A model generated the notes under the pieces. It saw only the letters and a program-made list of their open reading frames with translations, was not told the DNA's origin and did not search any database. Positions 15,516-23,491 of a stretch of 30,166 nucleotides of DNA are shown here, piece by piece. The position numbers and the translations under genes were made by a program. This DNA comes from CAZHPY01 sp964534705. Lineage in GTDB: Bacteria; Omnitrophota; Gorgyraeia; 2-01-FULL-45-10. The stretch lies in the NCBI GenBank assembly GCA_964534705.1, contig CAZHPY010000013.1, positions 1 to 30,166 of the forward strand, in the 5' to 3' direction. The number at the start of each line of letters is the position of its first letter. Within the stretch, counting starts at the first letter, position 1.

Positions 15516-16628
15516 ATGGCGCATTTCAAGGATTTTACAAGATATTCCGGTCAATTTTTGAAGAATGCATTATCGCGGGACAGGCTGAAATTTCTTATAT
15601 TTTTTACAACCTCTCATTGTAATTGTCGTTGTCAGGCATGCTTTTACTGGCGCCGGCTGAACGGGCCGGACGATCTTTCAGTAGAGGAAATAGACAGGAT
15701 ATCCTCTTCCATAGGGGCCTTCAGGACGCTTTTATTATCGGGCGGCGAACCCTTTCTGCGTAAAGACCTGTTTGATATATGCCGTCCATTTATCGAGAAT
15801 AATAAAATAACGGTTTTGGCAGTACCGACAAACGGAACGCTTCCCGATGAGGCCGCAGCGTTTTGCGGCCGGATCGTGGCGATGTACCCGCACCTTACTC
15901 TTTCACTTGCGGTTTCAGTTGATGGGCCGAGAGAGCTTCATGATTCCCTCAGAGGCGCAGAAGGCGTTTTTGACAAAGCTGCCGCAACGTTGAAGATGTT
16001 GTCGGAGTTAAAAAAGAGCCATAAAAAACTGGAGGTAGCGGTAAACACTGTTATTACGAACAGGAATATTGACCAGTTAGGGAAGTTTATGGACTTTGTA
16101 TTTGATAATTTTGATATTGATTACCATGATTTTGAACTCATGCGAGGCGACTATAAAGATGAGAATCTGTCTCTTCCATCAGTCGATACGATAAAGAAAG
16201 CTCATGAGCTGATAATAAAGAACAGGTTGAAATATCTTAAGAGAAGAAAAGCAAATCCGCTTGAGCGGTTCGCGAATGTAAGCCTTCTTAATCTTTCTCA
16301 GTGCCTTAAGGAGCGTTTCCTGTCAAAAAGAAAACCGCTTTTTGTATGTTCTGCAGGAAGAAATATAGGCGTCATTGATGCGAACGGCGATGTCAGATTA
16401 TGCGAACTCATGCCGCCGGTCGGGAATTTAAGAGACGCGGCCTATGATTTTTACGCGGTGTGGAATTCCGGCGCCGCCGATAAATTGAGGGAAAGGATAT
16501 CAAAAAGTCATTGCGCTTGCACGCACGTATGTTTTATCAAATTGACCGCGTCAAGTTATTTTAGGACGCTTTTTTATCTCATATACAATTATCTAATGAC
16601 TGGGCGGATCAAAAAATGTTTGACATAA
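15516..16628 (+). CDS. Radical SAM protein with SPASM-like C-terminus
   Basis: 370 aa. The 4Fe-4S motif CxxxCxxC is at Cys35, Cys39 and Cys42 (CNCRCQACFYW), followed by LLLSGGEPFLRKD (the GGE motif), VPTNGT and SVDGPRELHDSLRG. The C-terminal part has a second set of Cys (CSAGRNIGVIDANGDVRLCE, then CACTHVC), as in SPASM or twitch domains that bind extra Fe-S clusters. SPASM proteins often modify peptides or proteins but also carbohydrates and lipids. Here it lies between two GT2 genes in a glycosylation operon, so a role in modifying a glycan or the glycoprotein is possible; no substrate is identifiable. The end overlaps the next GT2 start by 13 bases. Confidence 0.88.
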   Translation: MAHFKDFTRYSGQFLKNALSRDRLKFLIFFTTSHCNCRCQACFYWRRLNGPDDLSVEEIDRISSSIGAFRTLLLSGGEPFLRKDLFDICRPFIENNKITVLAVPTNGTLPDEAAAFCGRIVAMYPHLTLSLAVSVDGPRELHDSLRGAEGVFDKAAATLKMLSELKKSHKKLEVAVNTVITNRNIDQLGKFMDFVFDNFDIDYHDFELMRGDYKDENLSLPSVDTIKKAHELIIKNRLKYLKRRKANPLERFANVSLLNLSQCLKERFLSKRKPLFVCSAGRNIGVIDANGDVRLCELMPPVGNLRDAAYDFYAVWNSGAADKLRERISKSHCACTHVCFIKLTASSYFRTLFYLIYNYLMTGRIKKCLT

Positions 16629-17500
16629 CGGTTGTAATACCGACCCATAACAGGGCGAGACTTCTCGGGAGAACTCTTGAGCTATTGAACGAACAGACGT
16701 ATCCGCGCGACAGATACAGTGTTATTATTGTCGATGACGGCAGCACTGATGACACGGGGGATATTGTAAAGGCAGCCCGGGATAAGGCGGTTTATCAGCT
16801 AAAGTATATAAGGCAGGAACATAAGGGCCCCGCGGCCGCTCGCAATATGGGGATAAGGGAAGCCGAATCGGATTTTATACTATTTACCGGTGATGATATC
16901 TTTCCCGATAGCAATTTGATCAGTCAGCACATGATTTTACTCTCATCCCATCCTGACTGCGCGGTCTTAGGGTATGTCGGCTGGAGCGCGGAAGAAACCA
17001 TAACCGACTTCATGGATTTTGTTGCGCCAAATGGATTTCAATTCAGGTATAATACGATTAAAAACCCCGACGATTGCGACTTTAAGCATTTTTATACATC
17101 GAACATTTCCATCGGCAAGCGATGGCTTATCGAGGACAAGTTTGATGAAGATTTTCCATATGGCGCGCTCGAAGATACAGAACTTTCCTATCGTTTGAAA
17201 AAGAAAGGATTAAGGATCATCTTCAATAATAAAGCAGTGGGCTATCATTGCCATAACATGACGATCGATTCCTTTTCGATGAGGATGCGCCTGACAGGTA
17301 TCTCCAGCGTAATATTGGCTAAAAAACATCCGGAGTTAAAATCGACATTACAGCCGATAGACGCGCGTCTCGCATCGCCTGTTTTTTCTCTTTTAGGAAG
17401 GATCGGTTTGATCGAGAAGCTTAATAAGCGATTGTACTGGTTTATCAGGATAACGGATTCATATCTAAAGGGGATAATGGAATGGTGTAAAAAAGTGTAA
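16616..17500 (+). CDS. GT2 family glycosyltransferase
   Basis: 294 aa. The GT-A domain is complete: ITVVIPTHNRARLL at the start, IIVDDGSTDDT (nucleotide binding), GPAAARNMGI, and the metal-binding FTGDDIF around residues 90-96. The probable catalytic base lies in FDEDFPYGALEDTELSYRL (ED motif). A soluble C-terminal tail carries no membrane helix, so it probably works at the inner face of the membrane. It overlaps the radical SAM gene and is the last gene of the plus-strand glycan operon. Its stop codon TAA (17498-17500) sits inside a set of 10-base repeats that precede the next gene. The sugar is unknown. Confidence 0.88.
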   Translation: MFDITVVIPTHNRARLLGRTLELLNEQTYPRDRYSVIIVDDGSTDDTGDIVKAARDKAVYQLKYIRQEHKGPAAARNMGIREAESDFILFTGDDIFPDSNLISQHMILLSSHPDCAVLGYVGWSAEETITDFMDFVAPNGFQFRYNTIKNPDDCDFKHFYTSNISIGKRWLIEDKFDEDFPYGALEDTELSYRLKKKGLRIIFNNKAVGYHCHNMTIDSFSMRMRLTGISSVILAKKHPELKSTLQPIDARLASPVFSLLGRIGLIEKLNKRLYWFIRITDSYLKGIMEWCKKV

Positions 17501-17514
17501 AAGAGTGTAAAAAA
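17485..17514 (+). repeat. Three 10-base direct repeats (GTGTAAAA)
   Basis: GTGTAAAA begins at 17485, 17495 and 17505, an exact spacing of 10 bases, that is about one turn of the DNA helix. The set spans the last codons of the GT2 gene and the gap before the small HTH gene at 17518. It looks like a tandem binding site rather than coding constraint. Confidence 0.6.
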
Positions 17515-17517
17515 TAT

Positions 17518-17808
17518 ATGAAGAAAAAGACAAAAAAGTATACAATAACAAGACTTGCGAAAGAACTGGGCGTTACCAGACAAACGATTTATTATTGGAT
17601 CAGGAAGAAATGGGTTACTCCTGGTAAGGACTACCGCAATTACCCCGTTTTTTCCGATAAAGACATGCGTGAAATTAAAAAGTGGCATGGCGCCATAAAA
17701 AAAGAAGAGAGCGCAAACAGGCAACATATAGATATAACGACACCTGCCCAAATCGCTTCTGACGTCCCCCTTACCTGGGAAGAAATACAAAAAATCTTGT
17801 TTAAATAA
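17518..17808 (+). CDS. Small HTH DNA-binding protein (MerR/excisionase-like)
   Basis: 96 aa, strongly basic. An N-terminal helix-turn-helix, ITRLAKELGVTRQTIYYWIRKKWV (split as ITRLAKELGV and TRQTIYYWIRKKWV), resembles MerR-type or excisionase-type winged helix domains, with the wing region YRNYPVFSDKDMREIKKW. No effector domain or metal-binding Cys is present. The C-terminal 30 residues (ITTPAQIASDVPLTWEEIQ) do not resemble a known domain to me. There is no ribosome binding site, but three 10-base repeats stand directly before the start. Likely a local transcription regulator of the flanking operons; an excisionase role is less likely because no integrase or phage gene is near. Confidence 0.75.
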   Translation: MKKKTKKYTITRLAKELGVTRQTIYYWIRKKWVTPGKDYRNYPVFSDKDMREIKKWHGAIKKEESANRQHIDITTPAQIASDVPLTWEEIQKILFK

Positions 17809-17822
17809 ATTTATCCTGTGCA

Positions 17823-17850
17823 TTGACAAAATATCATATTGTGATATACT
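17823..17850 (+). promoter_or_regulatory. Promoter of the secretion/giant-protein operon
   Basis: A perfect TTGACA (17823-17828) is followed after 16 bases by TATACT (17845-17850), giving a start near 17857 and a leader of about 48 bases to ATG 17905. No Shine-Dalgarno sequence is evident in that leader. This is the only clear promoter between 17500 and the right edge, and the genes behind it are closely packed. Confidence 0.6.
17831..17847. promoter_or_regulatory. Palindrome between -35 and -10 boxes, possible operator
   Basis: ATATCA (17831-17836) and TGATAT (17842-17847) form a perfect inverted repeat with a 5-base spacer. It starts two bases after the -35 box and runs into the -10 box. 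MerR-family proteins typically bind a palindrome exactly here, and the first gene downstream is MerR-like. The promoter spacer is 16 bases rather than the 19-20 usual for MerR activation. Confidence 0.45.
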
Positions 17851-17904
17851 TGTTACGGTATTTATCATATATATAATAATATAGTACATTTCACATCATA
17901 AATT

Positions 17905-18159
17905 ATGAAAACAAACGATGGAGACAGACGCGCACGCAATAATGTAATGTCCGCGAAGGAAATCGCGCGTAAATATTTTCTCACCTATCAAACCATCAAT
18001 CATTATACCGATCTGGGCCTTCTGCCGGTATTCTCCAAAAAAGGTAATGTGAGATTTTACGATAAAAAAGTTGTGGCCGCCAGAATTAAGAAGATCAGAG
18101 GATTGGTCGGAGAGGGATATTCTCTTCGTTTGATCCGGAAAAAAACGATAGGGATATAA
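17905..18159 (+). CDS. MerR-type HTH regulator, short form
   Basis: 84 aa. After a charged leader, residues 15-84 form a MerR-type winged helix: MSAKEIARKYFLTYQTINHYTDLGLL, cut here as MSAKEIARKYF and TYQTINHYTDLGLL, then NVRFYD and IKKIRGLVGEGYSLRLI. The long coiled-coil dimerisation helix and effector domain of full MerR proteins are missing. The start at ATG 17905 is the first in frame; a second ATG at 17947 begins exactly at the domain and is an alternative. Neither has a clear ribosome binding site. It is the first gene of the secretion operon, four bases before the GspA/ExeA-like ATPase, and probably regulates its own promoter. Confidence 0.8.
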   Translation: MKTNDGDRRARNNVMSAKEIARKYFLTYQTINHYTDLGLLPVFSKKGNVRFYDKKVVAARIKKIRGLVGEGYSLRLIRKKTIGI

Positions 18160-18163
18160 ACAG

Positions 18164-19036
18164 ATGGGATATTACAAAATCCTGGGATTTGAAAAAGAGC
18201 CTTTTTCGACAAGCCCCGATCCCAATTTTTTCTATCTCACCAAAGAGCACGAAACAGCGCTTACGAATATATTGATTGAGCTGCGTCTCAAGAGAGGACT
18301 CTCCGTCATCCTTGGCGACGTCGGGACAGGCAAAACTACCCTTTCCAGGAAATTGATCCAGGAGTTAAAGCAGAGAGAAGATTTTATTTTTCATATGATC
18401 TTAAATCCTTCCTTTGAGGATGAAGCAGCCTTCCTCATTACGCTCGCAAGAAATTTTGAGATCGGCTATGACCGCGCCGATAGTCCGACCGCGCTTATGG
18501 ATATAAGAGAATCTCTGGAAAAATATCTTTTTCATAAAGGCGTAACGGAGAATAAGACGGTCACGCTTATTATAGACGAGGCACAAAAATTAAATGAGGG
18601 TTCTTTGGAGGCTTTACGGGTCCTGCTTAATTATGAGACAAGCGAATTCAAACTACTGCAGCTTGTCCTGCTTGGACAGATGGAGCTGTATTCAAAGATA
18701 TCTGGAATAGAAAATTTCTTTGACAGGATCAGTTTTAAGTATACGCTGAATCCGCTGGATTTTAACGAAACAAAAGAGATGATCGAGTTTCGTATAAGGC
18801 AGGCCGGTTATAAAGCGAATATGTATTTATTCCTGGATGAATCCATAATGGAAATACATAAATACAGCAGGGGCTACCCGCGCCAGATAACGATGCTTTG
18901 CCACAAGGCCCTGAAAAGACTGGTATTCAGCAATAAATTCGTTGTAGATGCCGCGTTGATCCATGAAATAGTAGATGAGGAGATTAAATCCGGATGGCAC
19001 AGGAAACACCTTTCACTTCAGCAAAGCAGTTATTAG
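18164..19036 (+). CDS. GspA/ExeA-like AAA+ ATPase
   Basis: 290 aa. The N-terminal GYYKILGFEKEPFSTSPDP with FFYLTKEHETAL is the hallmark opening of ExeA/GspA/MshM-type ATPases. Walker A is GDVGTGKTT (51-59), Walker B LIIDEAQ (135-141), and sensor/arginine region FFDRISFKY. The C-terminal lid contains YSRGYPRQITMLCHKAL. ExeA normally also has a membrane helix and a peptidoglycan-binding domain; both are missing here, so this is the ATPase core only. In ExeAB systems the ATPase helps the secretin assemble across peptidoglycan. The next two genes encode GspC-like and secretin proteins, which supports that role. The final 43 bases overlap the GspC-like gene. Confidence 0.88.
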   Translation: MGYYKILGFEKEPFSTSPDPNFFYLTKEHETALTNILIELRLKRGLSVILGDVGTGKTTLSRKLIQELKQREDFIFHMILNPSFEDEAAFLITLARNFEIGYDRADSPTALMDIRESLEKYLFHKGVTENKTVTLIIDEAQKLNEGSLEALRVLLNYETSEFKLLQLVLLGQMELYSKISGIENFFDRISFKYTLNPLDFNETKEMIEFRIRQAGYKANMYLFLDESIMEIHKYSRGYPRQITMLCHKALKRLVFSNKFVVDAALIHEIVDEEIKSGWHRKHLSLQQSSY

Positions 19037-19671
19037 ATCTGATAGAGGACCCGAAAACCAAAGACGCATCGATCAGGGCACAGGCCGTGAGGCATAATAC
19101 TATGCGGTTGATTTCTCCCGGGATGTGGAAGAGCAAATTTTCTTTTTTTAGAGATAATTTTAAAAAAGGCATTAAGGAAGGGTTTCGTCAGCCGGATCTG
19201 AAAACAGTCAATAATGGTTTGATAGTCATAATAGTGATTATCGCGTTTTACCTGATGAACACATTGTATTTTTCGATAAGTAATTTTACAAAAAATCCTG
19301 GCCAGAGATTTGCCCTGAAAGAGGGCCTGAAACGGTCCGGTGTTCCAAGGGATGTGCTGGCAGGGATCCCGCCTACGGCGTATTATTTAGACAAGATAAG
19401 GCAGAGAGATATATTTAAAAGCGGGCCGAAAAAGATAGTAAAAGAAGCGGGGCCGGCGGTAAGTTCCTCGAAGACAGCTGAGGCGACCGAGCATTTAAAG
19501 TTAGCCGGTATCTCATGGTCAAATGACCCGGATGCGATGATAGAGGACACAAAAGCGCTGAGGACCTTTTTTGTAAAAAGAGGACAAATGATAGGCGAAG
19601 TCAAGGTAGAGGCTATTTTTAAAGATAAGGTTATTGTCAGCTATGAGGGGCAGGAGGCCGAATTGAAATGA
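18994..19671 (+). CDS. GspC-like inner-membrane protein
   Basis: 225 aa. A cytoplasmic N-terminus of about 73 residues is followed by one membrane helix (75-95), a linker with RDIF (about 134-137) and a C-terminal beta domain (about 165-225): LKLAGISWS then DTKALRTFFVKRGQMIG and VIVSYEGQEAEL. Position, topology and the L-x-L-x-G-I...A-x-I pattern match the homology-region domain of GspC/PilP-type proteins that links the inner-membrane platform to the secretin. The N-terminal cytoplasmic part is longer than in typical GspC and no PDZ domain follows. A GAGGAG site lies about 12 bases before the start. Its stop overlaps the secretin start by four bases. Confidence 0.7.
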   Translation: MAQETPFTSAKQLLDLIEDPKTKDASIRAQAVRHNTMRLISPGMWKSKFSFFRDNFKKGIKEGFRQPDLKTVNNGLIVIIVIIAFYLMNTLYFSISNFTKNPGQRFALKEGLKRSGVPRDVLAGIPPTAYYLDKIRQRDIFKSGPKKIVKEAGPAVSSSKTAEATEHLKLAGISWSNDPDAMIEDTKALRTFFVKRGQMIGEVKVEAIFKDKVIVSYEGQEAELK

Positions 19672-21494
19672 AAGTGATCTTTTTGGCGATGCTCATTTTT
19701 ATGCTATCTATATCGTGCGCTCAGGCGGAGGACGGATCTGGCAGCATGACCACCCTTAATACTGTAAGCAAGGTCTTGCCGGATGATAAGATCCCCGGAG
19801 GCATGGATGGCAGGATCTCTTTGGACCTGCGCAACATCGATGTAATCGATGCCCTTAAATTTTTGTCTATGAAGGCCAATGCCAATATCGTCAGCACCAA
19901 GAATGTCAGCGGAAGGATTACCCTGATGGTTGAAGATGTGCCGATCAGGGATATCTTTGACATTATGCTGCGTTCAAACGGGCTTGCCTATTCAAAAGAA
20001 GGCAATATATATAATGTGATGACAGAGGACGAGTATAAGGCGCTGTTCGGGAAAAAGTTCGCCGACATACGCGAGGTAAGGATTTTCAAGCTGCAATATG
20101 CAATACCTGAGCAGGCATTCAGCATGCTGGAGGCGTTGAAGAGTGAGATCGGCCGGGTCCTCGTAGATTCCGATTCAGGCACCGTATTGATCATGGATAC
20201 GCCGGAGAAGATCGAAGCCATAGAGAAAACGTTGGCGAGGATCGAAAAAAAGAACCTTCTCAGAGTTTTTACGCTAAAATATGCCAAGGCCAAAGAAGTG
20301 GAGGACCAGCTTAAGAACCAACTGGATGCCAAGAAGGTGGGTACAATAAGAGCGGATGAGCGTTCAAATCAGGTGATCGTCCAAACCTTGCCGGATAGGA
20401 TGGAGGATACCGAAAGATTAATAGAAGCCCTGGACAAAAAGACAAAGGTTGTCATCATCGATACTGAGATCATAAAAATTAAATTGTCAGATCAGCTGGA
20501 TAATGGGATAAACTGGGAGGGGATCGCCAGCAAGGGGCAGGATTTGGGGTTTATGTATTTAGGGTCAACGCCGTTCGGTGTTTTACAGACAGCTACAACC
20601 GCTGCCGCGACCGCACTGCCGTCAAGATTGAGCTTTTTTGAGGCAGGTACCGGCAAAGGTGTCGGGCAGGGTATTCCGTTTTCAAGCAACGGTGTCACCA
20701 ATATAGGGGGCAACCAGGTGGCTCCCGGCGAGGCCCTGCATTTCGGCCTGATAGACGATAAACGCGACTTTGACATATTCGTCAAATTTTTACAGACACT
20801 GGGTAAGAGCCAGATACTTTCCAGGCCCAAATTAGCCGTCATAAACAATCAGGAAGCGCGTATACACGTCGGAGAGAGACAGGCTTATGTTACAACTACT
20901 ACGACGACGGGCCAGACCACGACCACCGTATCCGAGGCGGTGACATTTGTCGACGTCGGTATTCAATTATCAGTGACGCCTACCATAAATGATGAAGGCG
21001 ACGTCGTCATGAAGGTAAAGCCCGAGATCTCAAGCGTAGTATCTACGCTTATCACGCCTTCTAATAACAAGATCCCGATAATCGATACTTCAATGGCTGA
21101 AACCTCCGTCATGGTCAAAGATGGAACGACGATCGTAATCGGAGGCTTAAGGAAGGAAGAAAAGACTTCCAGCTATGAACAGCTTCCATGGCTGGGTAAT
21201 ATTCCACTGCTGGGTAACTTATTCAAAACCGGTAACGGCAAGAAAGAGCGGACGGAATTGCTGATCCTGCTTACCCCGCATATTATAACCGGTGATAAAT
21301 TTACAACCGGGGATGACAGGGAATTTCATCATAAGCCCGAAGGTAAAGAATATGAGGCGTATCCGAGCTTAACAGACCAGACGGATTATAAGCCGCCTGT
21401 GGCTCCGCTCGGAGAGAACATAAAATCTTATGTAGAATATACTGATGGTGAAAAGGAAGACGATTTTGGTATTAAGGGGGCAAAACATGAATAG
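19668..21494 (+). CDS. Secretin (GspD/PilQ family)
   Basis: 608 aa. The signal peptide is residues 1-20 (cut after AQA). An STN-like N0 domain (about 47-110) contains ISLDLRNIDVIDALKFLS. Two N1/N2-type NolW domains follow (about 136-192 and 197-256). The secretin barrel domain (about 260-545) ends with WLGNIPLLGNLF (508-519), the family signature, and TELLILLTPHII. It forms the multimeric outer-membrane channel of type II secretion, type IV pilus or related systems. The part between 325 and 360 is Gly-rich, and a loop at 408-420 is nearly all Thr. With only three N domains it is a short form, closer to pilus-type or small GspD. No S-domain or pilotin gene is visible. Confidence 0.95.
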   Translation: MKVIFLAMLIFMLSISCAQAEDGSGSMTTLNTVSKVLPDDKIPGGMDGRISLDLRNIDVIDALKFLSMKANANIVSTKNVSGRITLMVEDVPIRDIFDIMLRSNGLAYSKEGNIYNVMTEDEYKALFGKKFADIREVRIFKLQYAIPEQAFSMLEALKSEIGRVLVDSDSGTVLIMDTPEKIEAIEKTLARIEKKNLLRVFTLKYAKAKEVEDQLKNQLDAKKVGTIRADERSNQVIVQTLPDRMEDTERLIEALDKKTKVVIIDTEIIKIKLSDQLDNGINWEGIASKGQDLGFMYLGSTPFGVLQTATTAAATALPSRLSFFEAGTGKGVGQGIPFSSNGVTNIGGNQVAPGEALHFGLIDDKRDFDIFVKFLQTLGKSQILSRPKLAVINNQEARIHVGERQAYVTTTTTTGQTTTTVSEAVTFVDVGIQLSVTPTINDEGDVVMKVKPEISSVVSTLITPSNNKIPIIDTSMAETSVMVKDGTTIVIGGLRKEEKTSSYEQLPWLGNIPLLGNLFKTGNGKKERTELLILLTPHIITGDKFTTGDDREFHHKPEGKEYEAYPSLTDQTDYKPPVAPLGENIKSYVEYTDGEKEDDFGIKGAKHE

Positions 21495-22524
21495 GCTTAA
21501 GATAATAATGTCGGTCGGGATTATTTCATTCTTCGTTGTCACTGAAGCATTTGCCATCCCTCTTTTTGACGGCAAATACAAAGAGACCCTGAAGAAGCTG
21601 GAAGACCTGACCGCTTCTTATGAGAAGCTCGGCTCGGAAAAGCAGGGGTTAGAGGCCAAGGTCGAGAACCTCGCCAAAGAGAGCGAGGCATTAGCCAGGG
21701 AGAACGAAGTCTTAAGGCAGGATCGCGATAATCTGATGGCGAAGGCAAAATCGCTGATGGTGGATACGGGCAAGTTAAAGGAGGGCGAAGAGAGGATCGC
21801 TAAATTCGAGATGGAAAAAAGCACGCTTTCCGAGACGATCGACAAGTTGCATAAGCAGAACTCAACGCTTCAGGATAAGATCAAGGAACTCCAATCGATG
21901 TATTCCGATGCTTCCAAGGAAAGAGATAAATTCAAGCGGGCATTTGAGAAATCGGGCAAGGATGATATAACAAAGAATTTGAGAAAAGACCTTTCGGATT
22001 TACAGAAAACAAAAAACAGGATCGGTGTGCAGCTTGCCAGGCGCGAGAAAGAGATCAAGGCGGCAACGGCAAAAGAACGCAAGCTGGAATCCGAGAAGAA
22101 AAGGTTAACCGAAAAATTGAACGAATATAAGAAAAATTATTCCGAAGCGCTTGCCAAGAACAGGGCGTTCGAGGCCGAATTAAAACATATGCCTAAGAAA
22201 TTTTCAGAACTTGCCCGGCAGAACAAGATACTTCTGAAGCAGACCGCTCAGATGCATTATAATATGGGGGTCAATTATTGCAGAGATAACGATTTCGTCC
22301 GCGCCAGGATAGAATTTGAGAAGGCGATAGAGATAAACCCTGAGGATGCGTCAGCCCATTTTAATCTGGGATATATCTATGCGGAGTATCTGGTGGATCG
22401 CAGAAAGGCGATAGAGCAATTCAGGCATTACCTGAGGCTGGCCAAGGAAGGCGATAAAGACATGGATTGGGCAAAAAAATATATTCTTACATGGCAGACA
22501 TGGGAAGGTAAAGAGGCGATGTGA
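21487..22524 (+). CDS. Exported coiled-coil protein with C-terminal TPR domain
   Basis: 345 aa from ATG 21487, chosen because AAGGGGG lies just before it and a signal peptide (1-23, cut after AFA) then starts directly; the longer reading from 21445 is rejected. Residues 30-245 are almost unbroken heptads rich in Lys, Glu and Leu, predicting a long coiled coil (about 30 nm if continuous). Residues 255-330 hold about two TPR units with YNMGVNYCRDNDFVRARIEFEKAI and AHFNLGYIYAE. It sits between the secretin and SurA-like genes with overlaps at both ends. A periplasm-spanning scaffold or secretin partner (as TPR pilotins are) is likely, but there is no named family match I can give. Confidence 0.82.
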   Translation: MNRLKIIMSVGIISFFVVTEAFAIPLFDGKYKETLKKLEDLTASYEKLGSEKQGLEAKVENLAKESEALARENEVLRQDRDNLMAKAKSLMVDTGKLKEGEERIAKFEMEKSTLSETIDKLHKQNSTLQDKIKELQSMYSDASKERDKFKRAFEKSGKDDITKNLRKDLSDLQKTKNRIGVQLARREKEIKAATAKERKLESEKKRLTEKLNEYKKNYSEALAKNRAFEAELKHMPKKFSELARQNKILLKQTAQMHYNMGVNYCRDNDFVRARIEFEKAIEINPEDASAHFNLGYIYAEYLVDRRKAIEQFRHYLRLAKEGDKDMDWAKKYILTWQTWEGKEAM

Positions 22525-23489
22525 TGAGGAAGATGCCGCTTTGCGTATTGCTATTTGTGATCTTTTTCCTGTTTGTTAATATAGGTTTTTCCGACGCATT
22601 GTTGGCCGCGGATAAGAAAGAACCGCCGAAATTCGCGGGCGCATTTTTCAATACGCCGGTTTCGTTGGAAAACTATTATTTCATAAAAGGGGTATTTGCC
22701 GTATTCGGAAACAAGTTCGGCCCGCAGCCTAATACGCCGCAAGAGGCGGAGGATGCTATATGGGAACAGCTGATCCTTTCTTATGAGGCATTCCGCCGCG
22801 GTGTAACGGTAACAGAAGAAGAAGTGGGCCAGGAGGTGGCTAAGATCCTCGCCGCGGAAAAGGTGTCCTTTAACTGGAAGACGGACAAGGATTCCTACGA
22901 GAAATGGGTCAAGGAGAAAACAAACTTGCCGTCAGCGGCGATATTTGAAGGTCAATTGAAGCACCTTATCCAGATCCAAAAACTACGGACGCAGGTGATG
23001 CAGAGCATAGACCCGCCCGTTTCCGGGCAGGAAGCGTACCAGGAGTTCCTGAACGAATATAACAACCTGAGCGTGGAACTGGTACAGTTTGATGACCTCA
23101 AAGACGCAAAAGCATTCTATCGGAAGGCGAAACGCGATCCCGGTTTTTGGGATACGGAGAAAGAAAAGATGCCGAAGGATTTTAAACGGCCCGGAGCCGT
23201 ATCGTTGGAATTCCTCATGGACTTATGGGGATTTGATAAAAAGGCGTCATATGAGATGATGCGTTTGAAACCGGGCCAGCTCCATCCCCCGGCTCCTATA
23301 TATAAAGGTTATGGCGTCTTTAAAGTGCTTAACAGGACGCCGGCCGACACAAAGCGCTATAATAAAGTAAAGGCCGGATATTATGACCAGATCAGGGATC
23401 GGAAGCGCTTACAGGCGATTAATCAATGGATCAAGGACCTGAAGAAGGAAGCCGATATAAAGATCTATACACAGGAAGGACAGGGGTAG
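22524..23489 (+). CDS. SurA/PpiC-like periplasmic chaperone
   Basis: 321 aa from ATG 22524 (TGATG overlap with the preceding stop; a GTG at 22521 is the alternative). The signal peptide runs to about residue 29. Residues 50-165 are helical and resemble the SurA N-terminal domain: AEDAIWEQLILSYEAFRRGV, here noted as EDAIWEQLILSYEAFRRG, then TEEEVGQEVAKIL. Residues 170-285 resemble a degenerate parvulin domain ending in LKPGQLHPPAPIYKGYGVFK. A C-terminal helix returns to the first domain. SurA holds secreted and outer-membrane proteins unfolded in the periplasm. In this operon it could serve the giant beta-repeat protein. Whether the isomerase site is active is doubtful. Confidence 0.75.
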   Translation: MRKMPLCVLLFVIFFLFVNIGFSDALLAADKKEPPKFAGAFFNTPVSLENYYFIKGVFAVFGNKFGPQPNTPQEAEDAIWEQLILSYEAFRRGVTVTEEEVGQEVAKILAAEKVSFNWKTDKDSYEKWVKEKTNLPSAAIFEGQLKHLIQIQKLRTQVMQSIDPPVSGQEAYQEFLNEYNNLSVELVQFDDLKDAKAFYRKAKRDPGFWDTEKEKMPKDFKRPGAVSLEFLMDLWGFDKKASYEMMRLKPGQLHPPAPIYKGYGVFKVLNRTPADTKRYNKVKAGYYDQIRDRKRLQAINQWIKDLKKEADIKIYTQEGQG

Positions 23490-23491
23490 AT

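Noticed and set aside
17485..17514. CRISPR or plasmid iteron array
   Set aside because: Only three copies of an 8-base unit with no spacers of CRISPR length, and no replication gene nearby.
17518..17808. Excisionase of a mobile element
   Set aside because: The HTH resembles excisionases, but there is no integrase, attachment site or phage gene, and it stands between two housekeeping-like operons.
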